Part shown: positions 54,320-62,529 of the stretch, piece after piece
Position numbering within the stretch: position 1 is the stretch's first letter
Layout: each line of letters opens with the position of its first letter
Virus record (IMG/VR): IMGVR_UViG_3300023174_000052
Location: 111,595 to 175,594 of that record
DNA: 64,000 nucleotides
Origin: a virus
Reading direction: 5' to 3' (one strand)
Position numbers and translations under genes: made by a program
The notes under the pieces: generated by a model
What the model was told of the DNA's origin: nothing
Database searches by the model: none
What the model saw: only the letters and a program-made list of their open reading frames with translations

Positions 54320-55322
54320 TTAGATCCCCCAGTATTTGTGCAATTCTAGAACACGTGTTTCCATCACCGTAAATCGTATTCTGTTCTACAACATAATTGT
54401 CTCTTATTAATAATTCTTTTTTAATTAAATCATTCGGATCATCGCACATAATCGTGTTGACGTCTATAGACTCTGGACGTTCGGTCACTTTTCTACAGAC
54501 AATTACTTTCTTGCCTAGGAAACTTGCTTCTTCCTGTATTCCGCCACTATCAGTTATCAAATAACGACAAGAAATAAATTTCTTTAAAAATTCGTCATAA
54601 GGTAATGGATCTATAATATTCAATCCAACTAATTCATCTTTATATTTTAATACGTTCGGATTGGGATGAATCGGAATGGTATAACGTATATTGGGATTAG
54701 ATAAAGCGATAGTCGATAGCGCCTTAAACCAATTTTGCATATTCGAATGATTTTCTCTGCGATGTAAAGTTACTAGAACTTCTTCGTTATAAGAACATTG
54801 ATTTTTAAATTTCACCAAATTATCGAGAACAGTATTTCCAACTACATAAATTTTTCCATTTATACTTTCGTTCAATAAATTGTTTTTATTGTTTTCTGTT
54901 GGACATAAGTGTATTGAAGTGATCCTGGAAATCAATTGTCGATATCCTTCCTCGGGATATGGATTTTCAAAATCTCTTGTCCTTAATCCGGCTTCGAGAT
55001 GTATCACAGGTATCTGTCTATGAAATGATGCCATGGCACATAATAGAGCAGTGGCAGTATCACCCTGTACTAATGTATGAGTTATACCACAAAAACAACC
55101 CTCGTCGATATCTGCGATGGTAGATAAAATTAAGTCTAATCTATTTCGACTAATACTCTGTTCTCTCAAAAAGACTGTGTGTTCGGCTTCATCTTTTACG
55201 AGATTTTCATGTTGTCTAATATTTAGTGTACTAAATTTTATATTAGATTTTTTAAATTCATCTAAAAGTGGTTTAATTTTAATGTATTCTGGTCTTGTGC
55301 CATAGCATACTAATATTTTCAT
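54294..55322 (-). CDS. wecB: UDP-N-acetylglucosamine 2-epimerase (WecB-like)
   Basis: The 342-residue product has GTRPEYIKIKPL (8-19), EAGLRT (about 110-115), the later PLPYDEFL, and ITDSGGIQEEASFLGKKV (about 255-272), all typical of the non-hydrolysing WecB/MnaA family. It would interconvert UDP-GlcNAc and UDP-ManNAc. Length is close to the usual 360-380. ATG 55322 overlaps the preceding stop as ATGA. With the dehydrogenase at 46026-46982 it could supply UDP-ManNAc and a uronate. Confidence 0.9.
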   Translation of the reverse strand: MKILVCYGTRPEYIKIKPLLDEFKKSNIKFSTLNIRQHENLVKDEAEHTVFLREQSISRNRLDLILSTIADIDEGCFCGITHTLVQGDTATALLCAMASFHRQIPVIHLEAGLRTRDFENPYPEEGYRQLISRITSIHLCPTENNKNNLLNESINGKIYVVGNTVLDNLVKFKNQCSYNEEVLVTLHRRENHSNMQNWFKALSTIALSNPNIRYTIPIHPNPNVLKYKDELVGLNIIDPLPYDEFLKKFISCRYLITDSGGIQEEASFLGKKVIVCRKVTERPESIDVNTIMCDDPNDLIKKELLIRDNYVVEQNTIYGDGNTCSRIAQILGDLNGIRKISI

Positions 55323-56065
55323 CGTGGTTCATTCACAAATTTGTAGCCGTTCTTTCTGGCATGCATTACATATTCGTTCATTGAAAGTCCACCATTCGTT
55401 TGTGGATTCGATATGGCGACCAGTTCTGTTCCATATGTCATAGCGTCTTGTGGTTGTGAACCCCACAAACTTAAATCGCTGGCGGGATGTGGAGGTACAT
55501 ACGTTTCTAATCCCATGTATTTTTGTAAAGCATATGAAAAGTGTATGTCTTCTCCGCATCTTACGAATTTGGGATCAGGTAACTCTCGCCAAAAAGCAGT
55601 TAATAACTCTCGTTCAAAGAACCACGAATGTCCGACAATGTCAGCCTTCATAATATTTTCATTCGCACTGGGCCAGCCAATTCTCTGGTATGGACCATCA
55701 TAACCTGCGTCACTATTAAAAACGATTCCAACCGTACCATAAAGTCCTCGATAGACCTTGTTATGTTCATAACAATTTTCTAACCATCGATTTCCAGGTA
55801 TCGTATCATCATCAAAAATACAAACGTATTTTGTTTTTGCCATGAGAGCATACGCAAAGCGAGCCCATACACCGAGATTCGCGTTCCCAATAAATGCAGT
55901 AGTATTAGAGATTACTTCGCTATCGAACTGGTCGGCTAAATCCGAATCATTTCGCCAAAACATAACCTCTTTTGGGGTTATTGTTTGAGCCATGACTGCG
56001 TCATATTGTTTTTTGAGTGTATGCGGTCTTTTATAGCCATTTAAAATTACGGTTACGTCTTTCAT
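55319..56065 (-). CDS. Glycosyltransferase family 2-like (GT-A fold), 248 aa
   Basis: ATG 56065 overlaps the preceding stop as ATGA and follows GGAGA; a start six codons earlier (56083) is less likely. The motif VTVILNGYKRP at the start, VMFWRNDSD and the metal-binding FDDDTIP (about 88-94) match GT2-type enzymes. It is a cytosolic transferase; donor unknown. Confidence 0.83.
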   Translation of the reverse strand: MKDVTVILNGYKRPHTLKKQYDAVMAQTITPKEVMFWRNDSDLADQFDSEVISNTTAFIGNANLGVWARFAYALMAKTKYVCIFDDDTIPGNRWLENCYEHNKVYRGLYGTVGIVFNSDAGYDGPYQRIGWPSANENIMKADIVGHSWFFERELLTAFWRELPDPKFVRCGEDIHFSYALQKYMGLETYVPPHPASDLSLWGSQPQDAMTYGTELVAISNPQTNGGLSMNEYVMHARKNGYKFVNEPR

Positions 56066-57066
56066 TTGTTGTCTCCGATCCATTTTTCTACTATTTTAGG
56101 ATGACCCATATTAACGAAAATCCAATTGTTTTTTGATTCGTCCCATGGAGCATGAAATACATGACCACCTGTTTCTGTCTCAAGACGCATAGCGTATTGT
56201 TTAATCATCGAGTCGGTAATTTCGTTCCATGTTAGTCCTGGGAAAAATGGATTATTTCTTTCGTCGCGACTTTCATTATAGAGACTCTTCCAAGAATCAT
56301 TCCAGAAAGTCCGAAAATTCCTTATCTTCCTTTCTATATTAAACCATGAATAGTGATGAACAACGGGTAATTTTGCCCAAACATCGTTTAGATAATTTTG
56401 AATTTGTGGCACAAGAGAATCGTTTTTAAGAGCCGCGAATTTAAATGCATCAAAATCGCTCGGTAAAAATCCTGCGCATGGAACTACTTTTCCAGTTTTC
56501 TCGAAAATATAATCGCAGCCATCAGTACCATGATGCGCATATAAAAGCCCATTTACATACTTTCTTAAATGCAGAGGTATACCATGCGTAATATCAGGAT
56601 CGTTTTTAGATATCCTCCATTTCCAAGGAGTAACATCTAAACGAGCTCTACCTTCACGACCCCAGTAATCTATGACTGGCAGTGCAAGTAAAACGAAATC
56701 ATTTTGTTCATGAACACTTTTGGAGATTGTTTCGATCAATGACACTTGACTTTCATGCACAATTTCATCGATATCAAACTGCCAAAGAATATCGCCCGTA
56801 CACTTTTTTCTAGATAAAGCCTTAGTATGCCCATCGTAAATACCCTTGTTTGGGGCCGACCAATTTATCGATGAGTCATGATATACTTTTAGATTCTTGT
56901 GTTCTGTAGCTAACGAATTTAGTTCATCTAGTGTCCCATCTTTTCCATCTGAGGTGTCATAGACGACTACTTCATCTGCGAATGCAAGATGACTTAATAT
57001 AGATTCAATAAATGGATATTCCATTTCCTTAGCATTTCTAGTTGTACAATATGCGCTAATTTTCAT
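56062..57066 (-). CDS. Glycosyltransferase family 2-like (GT-A fold), 334 aa
   Basis: Begins with ISAYCTTRNAKEMEYPF and has VVVYDTSDGKDGT (about 33-45) and WQFDIDEIVHES (about 94-105), the donor-side and DxD motifs of GT2 enzymes. C-terminal part is unassigned and Trp-rich, perhaps the acceptor site. ATG 57066 follows GGTGA. It lies in the run of transferases that starts the cassette. Confidence 0.8.
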   Translation of the reverse strand: MKISAYCTTRNAKEMEYPFIESILSHLAFADEVVVYDTSDGKDGTLDELNSLATEHKNLKVYHDSSINWSAPNKGIYDGHTKALSRKKCTGDILWQFDIDEIVHESQVSLIETISKSVHEQNDFVLLALPVIDYWGREGRARLDVTPWKWRISKNDPDITHGIPLHLRKYVNGLLYAHHGTDGCDYIFEKTGKVVPCAGFLPSDFDAFKFAALKNDSLVPQIQNYLNDVWAKLPVVHHYSWFNIERKIRNFRTFWNDSWKSLYNESRDERNNPFFPGLTWNEITDSMIKQYAMRLETETGGHVFHAPWDESKNNWIFVNMGHPKIVEKWIGDNK

Positions 57067-57077
57067 CGTTTCACCAC

Positions 57078-57983
57078 TTATTTTATGAATGTTAGAGTTC
57101 TATCCCAAAATACTTTTCTTCTATTATAAAGCCATGCGAGTGTATTTTGTTTATTCTTATCAATTAACCAATCCTCATCAGCGTGCTGGACTTTGTCGTT
57201 TGTTACTACTTCGCAACCTAGTAGAGTAGCTTCTGTAACCATTCTATTGGAAACGTCTGCTCCTCTGGGAAGAGTAATGAATCCTTCAGCATTTGCCATA
57301 GCTTCCAGTACTTGATCCGGGCTCATATTTTTTATTAATTTATAGCTTTTACCATTGTCCTTTAACCATTTAATGGCATCATCTGTGCCTTTAATCCAAG
57401 AATCAGAATCTAGAGTCAACCATCCACTCTTTTTTCTATCTGGCAAAGATTCCATTAATGGAACTATTTTTCTGAAGAAATTCTCATCGAAGGTCGCCGA
57501 AAGTACTTCACAATTGGCTAACCGCAGAGCTGGGAATCGATCTAAATAAACTTGCATATGTTTTTTTGAACAGAACCAGACTTGTTTGGCTTTTAGAAAG
57601 AATCTTTCTATTAATTTGCCAATCGGTTCTTTTTCGCAATTACACTTTTCTTTTCCTTCTATTTCGTGTTTCTCTATAGAACGCCACTTACAGAACTTAT
57701 AGTCGTGTTCGAAGACACTATAACTAATCCCAGAAGATATAAAATATTCTATAGCTGTTGGATGTAAGTTAGAAAAATTACCAAATACCCAGTGACAGTG
57801 CTTATTCTGTTCAACTATCGCTTCAGTAAGTTGATGACTTCTAACTATTAAAAATGGTATAGGTGCCGATTCATGCAGAGCATACATGGATAATTCAGCA
57901 CCACCGATTAGATCTTGTATTAAGAAGTCTTGAACAAAGACTAATTTAACAGCTTCTTCTACTTTAAAAGGACTAGTAAACAT
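57078..57983 (-). CDS. Putative GT-B glycosyltransferase, first gene of the cassette, 301 aa
   Basis: It resembles a short family 4 transferase: VKLVFVQDFLIQDLIGGAELSM near the start, VFEHDYKF and a CSKK region in the middle, and a C-terminal FITLPRGADVSNRMVTEATLLGCEV (about 235-260) like the nucleotide-binding end of GT-B enzymes. Cysteines near 110-120 are unusual. ATG 57983 lies 27 bases beyond the exact late promoter box and lacks a strong ribosome binding site. Confidence 0.68.
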   Translation of the reverse strand: MFTSPFKVEEAVKLVFVQDFLIQDLIGGAELSMYALHESAPIPFLIVRSHQLTEAIVEQNKHCHWVFGNFSNLHPTAIEYFISSGISYSVFEHDYKFCKWRSIEKHEIEGKEKCNCEKEPIGKLIERFFLKAKQVWFCSKKHMQVYLDRFPALRLANCEVLSATFDENFFRKIVPLMESLPDRKKSGWLTLDSDSWIKGTDDAIKWLKDNGKSYKLIKNMSPDQVLEAMANAEGFITLPRGADVSNRMVTEATLLGCEVVTNDKVQHADEDWLIDKNKQNTLAWLYNRRKVFWDRTLTFIK

Positions 57984-58124
57984 AATCTAAAATATAATAG
58001 CTGTTAGACTATTTATATAACTAATAGTTATTTATTAAAATTAGTAAATTAGTTATTAGTCTTTAGTATCTATTAATTAATTAATTAAATAATAGGAGAC
58101 TTCTTAGAGAATTTATAACGAAAT
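57984..58124. other. AT-rich intergenic spacer between fibre and sugar genes
   Basis: At 141 bases this is the longest non-coding stretch in the window. It is nearly all A and T, contains the palindromic (TTAA)4 at 58073-58088, an imperfect inverted repeat (ACTAATA at 58020-58026 with TATTAGT at 58054-58060) and the exact late box at 58010-58017. A second near-match (TATAAATT) lies near 58102. No strong terminator hairpin with a T tract is evident. I see no gene in it. Confidence 0.6.
58010..58017 (-). promoter_or_regulatory. T4-type late promoter box (TATAAATA)
   Basis: The minus strand reads exactly TATAAATA, the -10-like element used by gp55-type sigma factors. It is 27 bases before the ATG at 57983, in the only large intergenic gap, and the genome encodes a gp55-like factor at 41715-42446. 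The transcript would cover the whole sugar cassette. Exact matches elsewhere in the window fall inside genes, so this is the best supported one. Confidence 0.65.
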
Positions 58125-61100
58125 TTATGATATTTTTTCTATTGTAATTACAGTATCACCGTCGTTAATATCATCGTCTGACGATGCATCTGCAACGATA
58201 TTCACCTGAGGGTTTCTAGCTATACTATAATAATACCTCGGCGGAATTGCGCCGGTAAAAACTTGTTTGGATCGCCAACATGTCAATTTCTCAGCTACGA
58301 CAAAATCGTCAGTTTTACCAGTGGTACTATCTACTATTCTTCTATCAACACTGCGGGCTTTAAATCTTAGATAATCATTTTCTTCTAAATTACACGTTAA
58401 ATTAAACGTAATAGTTTTTAGCCGGTCTTCTACACCTAGAGGTTTATCGCGATCGAAAAGTAAGTTATTGGCTGATACTAATCCATCAGGTGGTGTGTTA
58501 TCGAACGTATCATCTTTATCATAATATCTTAATACACTCGATGGATTGAGAGGATTGCTATTATTACTTCCTACCTCGTCCGCTTCAGACGTTGTATCAA
58601 AGTACGTATCAAGAAACCCAGTAAGATAACTGTATGGAGCATTATCGTTAGACCAGTTATAAGAATAACCTCTAGCTATTTCTGTCCCGTTTATACCCTG
58701 TATAGATGAAACATCTCCAAAATCGCATGATTCTTCGATCAGAGGAAAAAATTTAATACTATTTTGAACGGAATTAAATTTTGCTCGTAATATGCTAAAA
58801 AATGATATTATATTATTCGGCGTAATTTGCATTCTTCCTCTATTAGCGTATCTAAACGTAGCGTTAACTGTAATTTTATATTTACCAGCTTCTTTTATCT
58901 GAAACGTCGTATATCTTGAAGTACCATTAGAATTGTGCGTCTGTTTCGTAACAAAATTTCCATAATTAATTTTTTCATCAGAGAAATCTAATATTCTTCC
59001 ACCGCCGACAATAGTATGATCCTTGTTATAAGAATAGTTACCTGACAAATTTGGGTATCCTTTGTCTACTCCTGCTAATTTAACATATATCCGCTTTCGT
59101 GTTGAACCACCATTAGTTGTGCTATCGTTATTATCAAATTTTGTGTTGGCATAATATCCTGTTTCGTTGTTTGCGCCCCAATTACTTAAACCCGCTATAT
59201 AAATTTTTTGTTGTGTACCGTCAGTAAGTTTCGTTATCGAAACAGTAGAAGTCAAGGTTTCTTTCGAGATTTTAACTCTAACTTCTATACCAGAACCTAG
59301 CGCTGCAGCATATTGATCCTGATTCATCGTCGCACTATTTCCAGTAATAGTCAAATAGTTGGGCATTAGAGAATTGTCAGAAGTTAAAGGTTCTTCGGCA
59401 CCTAGACTATTGACACGATAAACTTCCCAATCAGTGTCTAACAACACAAGCGCGCTAGTCAAATTTTGTAATGTTGCTGTGAAACGAATTATTTGATTAG
59501 TAGGATTAAAACTACCATTAGCTGACTTATTAAAGTAAGTTTTATCTACACTTAACGTAAGTAATTTAGAATCGGCGCCTGCTTTAGATTTTGTGAGCGT
59601 CTGTTCTTGAGTTATAACGGGTTTTTCTATCCCTTCGAGATCTTTTACATAAATAGAAAAGGTCGTTTTCGCTACGTCTAAAGATAAGTTAGACGTGGAT
59701 TGCGGTGTGAATTTTAATTTTTTATTATTTGATCCACCAACAATCGCGCCAGAATTTGAGCTATACGTAATACCAGTTGGCGGTCCAGCGACAACTCTAA
59801 ATTGTCCATTACCGGTAAAAGAACCACCAGTAATAGCAGTCAACGCAGTCGCTCCTTCAAACACATAAACTTCAGTTTCACCAGACGCGTAATTCGAAGC
59901 GGCTATTACACCACTTCCATCGGTCGGAAAAGAATGCGATGGATTTGAAACTATAATAGTAATAGCATTAGTCCCAGATTTAAGCCCTACAATTGTAACT
60001 GAATCTGTGGCTACAGCTTCCGTCACGCCCGATTCATATGTTTCAACTATAAATGTTTTAGGAATAGTAAAATACGCTGGAAATGTAGTTTGAACCTGTA
60101 CCGTAAATTTACCCGAATTATCTTGACCAAGATATGTTCTAGCATCCGGATTATCACTCCATGCACTCCAGAATTTATAGTTTAATCCTGCCGTTTTATG
60201 ATTATTTGCAACCGCAGTAAGAACAATGTTATCGTTAGGAGTCGGCGTCGTCCCATCTGTACTGTACGTAATGCTATATGTCGACGATGTTAATTTAACG
60301 CTCTTACCAGGCACGCCATCATTAACAGATAAGATTGACATTTCGTCAACTACGTAATTACTCCAGCTTGCGACTATTCTTATTCCTTTACCTGGTTTAT
60401 AATCGGGACTGACATAAGAATGAATGGCATTTGAAAATTGAGTCGAATTGACCGTAATAGCGTCTTTATCGCCATCGATAGTTGGGGATCCATCGTCTTC
60501 ATAATCAATCTCGGATTGACTAAAATAAATCTGATCGCCCGGGTCATCTGCTAGTAATCTATAACCACCATCTGCTAAAATCTTATAAATTTTCCACGTT
60601 ACTATAGCATTCGACGATAAATTACCTTTTACATTCGCAGTAAATTTAGATTCTTGGTCTGACTCTACATCACCTTCACTAGTGATTTTGAAAATTTGAG
60701 AATTTGCTCGAACTACTAAAAATCGTCCTGTCTTATTTTTGGTAATCTTAAAAACTCGTTCGATAATAGTGTCGTCAGAATTATCGACTAATACTCCATC
60801 TTGTATTTTCGCCGCCAATCGAAACGAAACAGTATCAGACGAATTAGACCACGAAGAAGTATTATCTATTTCGTATATTCCTTCATTATTAATTCTTATT
60901 ACTAGACCATCAATCGAATAACCATAAGTTGGAATCGTCGAAAATTTGTTTTGAGTATCTATATAACCAAAAGTAACAACTGGGCTCACAAGCTTCGTAT
61001 TACCTTTCATTACTACAAATTCACCAGTTTTATTACTAAGCCCTGCAGAATTAGTAGCACCAGTTGACCCAGCAGCGATTGTATCAAATTCGTTCGTTAA

Positions 61101-62501
61101 ATAAGAAGTGTACGCGTCTTGCCCTCTAAAAGAAAGACCTTTCGATTCCCAAATATTGGAAAGTTGTCCTGACGGTCTCGAAGAACTTAAACGAGTTTTA
61201 ACATACAACAAATGATTCTTGGTATCCATGTAAGAATCATTTATTTTAGAATTTTTTACCGAAAAATAATCTTTAGTGAACTCTTCTAAATTTCCATCGT
61301 AATAATCCGCGAGATTATATTGCGAAGCAGCTTCGACCGTAGGTAAATCAAACTTATTGGGGTCCATAAGACCTAAAACTATTCCGGAAGAAGCGTATGA
61401 TTCACCTGTTGATATCCATGAACCATCTATTTGTTTCCATATCTGGTGGCGCTTTGTATCGAAATATATGTCTCCGTCTATAGCTTCTTCGAACTCGGAA
61501 GGTAAAGTTTCATCGCTATTCCATATATTCGCATCACCAGATTGATTTGTCCCTTGGAATACTTTGTTTCCTCGCTTACCTGCGAATGACTCTCCGATTA
61601 CTTGCCACAAATTGTCATCGATACCATTTGTAGCAGGATTATCTAAAGCTATTTTTTTCCATAGTCTATGTGAATCTATTTCTATATAAACATCTCCGAT
61701 TATTGCATCTACAAGCTGGGGTCTCATACTAACGCTATTGGGACTTAAATTTCCTTGAAATAGACCATTAACACGAGGGCCTGGTGATCCATCTCGACCC
61801 CTAAATGTTGCACCTCGTTGTACCCAACCCGTATCAGTCTTTTTCCAAATTAAATGCGAATCGGTTTCGATGTATAGATCGTCATTCTTTGCATCAAAAA
61901 ATCCATCGGGTAAATTGGGGCTAGAAGGTAAGAGAGTATTCGGATCAGGCGCGCCTTCATAAACCGAACGACCTCGTTCTCCAGGTTGACCATCGACACC
62001 GTCTTCGCCATCTCTACCGAATGAAAGACCCGCATGTTGCCACTTCAATTCTCTTGGCGTGTCACTGACTTTCGTCCAGATCATTCTCCTTGAAGTAAGA
62101 GTCAATCCAGTTTCGATATAAATGTCGCCGATTTCTGCATCACTTATAGACACAACATTTGGATTTGATGGACCCTGAAATATTTTGCTTCCTCGAGGTC
62201 CCTGAGCACCTTGTTCACCACGTAGCTCGAAACCCACACCCCAGCCACTCTCAGTCCTCTTATAGAGCTGCATGTCATCGAGGTCGATATATACCACGAC
62301 TTCGGTAGGAAGAGTGTCAGAGGGCTGTCCATTCGCTGCATCGATAAGCTTCGCAACTCCGCCTTGTGCGGCAAGTGTGCTCATGAAATAAGAGACAGAG
62401 TCTCTGTCTTTGAATTTTATCTTTCCATTTTCATCGACGAATAACGATGCAGGATTTTCTTGACCGTCTTCTAAGACAATTTCGTTTACTATTGTTGACA
62501 T
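58125..62501 (-). CDS. Large tail fibre protein with six repeated N-terminal modules, 1458 aa
   Basis: ATG 62501 follows TAGGCGA. The N-terminal third (about 68-460) has six modules of the form D.Y.ET..H..WK......W...G.SF.G, joined by short collagen-like stretches (GEQGAQGPRG, GRDGEDGVDGQPGERG, GRDGSPGPR). The middle is Ser/Thr/Asn-rich beta structure with Ig-like strands (about 620-1100). The C-terminal 350 residues hold a KITVNATF-like beta region and a polar tail, and may form the receptor-facing tip. No peptidase or chaperone motif is visible. Role: tail fibre or its distal half, inferred from repeats and composition. Confidence 0.8.
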   Translation of the reverse strand: MSTIVNEIVLEDGQENPASLFVDENGKIKFKDRDSVSYFMSTLAAQGGVAKLIDAANGQPSDTLPTEVVVYIDLDDMQLYKRTESGWGVGFELRGEQGAQGPRGSKIFQGPSNPNVVSISDAEIGDIYIETGLTLTSRRMIWTKVSDTPRELKWQHAGLSFGRDGEDGVDGQPGERGRSVYEGAPDPNTLLPSSPNLPDGFFDAKNDDLYIETDSHLIWKKTDTGWVQRGATFRGRDGSPGPRVNGLFQGNLSPNSVSMRPQLVDAIIGDVYIEIDSHRLWKKIALDNPATNGIDDNLWQVIGESFAGKRGNKVFQGTNQSGDANIWNSDETLPSEFEEAIDGDIYFDTKRHQIWKQIDGSWISTGESYASSGIVLGLMDPNKFDLPTVEAASQYNLADYYDGNLEEFTKDYFSVKNSKINDSYMDTKNHLLYVKTRLSSSRPSGQLSNIWESKGLSFRGQDAYTSYLTNEFDTIAAGSTGATNSAGLSNKTGEFVVMKGNTKLVSPVVTFGYIDTQNKFSTIPTYGYSIDGLVIRINNEGIYEIDNTSSWSNSSDTVSFRLAAKIQDGVLVDNSDDTIIERVFKITKNKTGRFLVVRANSQIFKITSEGDVESDQESKFTANVKGNLSSNAIVTWKIYKILADGGYRLLADDPGDQIYFSQSEIDYEDDGSPTIDGDKDAITVNSTQFSNAIHSYVSPDYKPGKGIRIVASWSNYVVDEMSILSVNDGVPGKSVKLTSSTYSITYSTDGTTPTPNDNIVLTAVANNHKTAGLNYKFWSAWSDNPDARTYLGQDNSGKFTVQVQTTFPAYFTIPKTFIVETYESGVTEAVATDSVTIVGLKSGTNAITIIVSNPSHSFPTDGSGVIAASNYASGETEVYVFEGATALTAITGGSFTGNGQFRVVAGPPTGITYSSNSGAIVGGSNNKKLKFTPQSTSNLSLDVAKTTFSIYVKDLEGIEKPVITQEQTLTKSKAGADSKLLTLSVDKTYFNKSANGSFNPTNQIIRFTATLQNLTSALVLLDTDWEVYRVNSLGAEEPLTSDNSLMPNYLTITGNSATMNQDQYAAALGSGIEVRVKISKETLTSTVSITKLTDGTQQKIYIAGLSNWGANNETGYYANTKFDNNDSTTNGGSTRKRIYVKLAGVDKGYPNLSGNYSYNKDHTIVGGGRILDFSDEKINYGNFVTKQTHNSNGTSRYTTFQIKEAGKYKITVNATFRYANRGRMQITPNNIISFFSILRAKFNSVQNSIKFFPLIEESCDFGDVSSIQGINGTEIARGYSYNWSNDNAPYSYLTGFLDTYFDTTSEADEVGSNNSNPLNPSSVLRYYDKDDTFDNTPPDGLVSANNLLFDRDKPLGVEDRLKTITFNLTCNLEENDYLRFKARSVDRRIVDSTTGKTDDFVVAEKLTCWRSKQVFTGAIPPRYYYSIARNPQVNIVADASSDDDINDGDTVITIEKIS
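61122..62300 (-). repeat. Six repeated fibre modules (protein-level repeats)
   Basis: Six related segments of about 30-40 conserved residues recur with 40-70-residue spacing at roughly residues 68-95, 126-163, 207-236, 269-308, 342-370 and 422-460 of the fibre protein. Shared features are an Asp-(Ile/Val/Leu)-Tyr strand, a His/Arg-x-x-Trp-Lys turn and a Trp-x6-Gly-x-(Ser/Thr)-(Phe/Tyr) end. DNA copies are diverged. Confidence 0.7.
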
Positions 62502-62529
62502 TTAATCGCCTAAAATAAGAGTGTTACAA

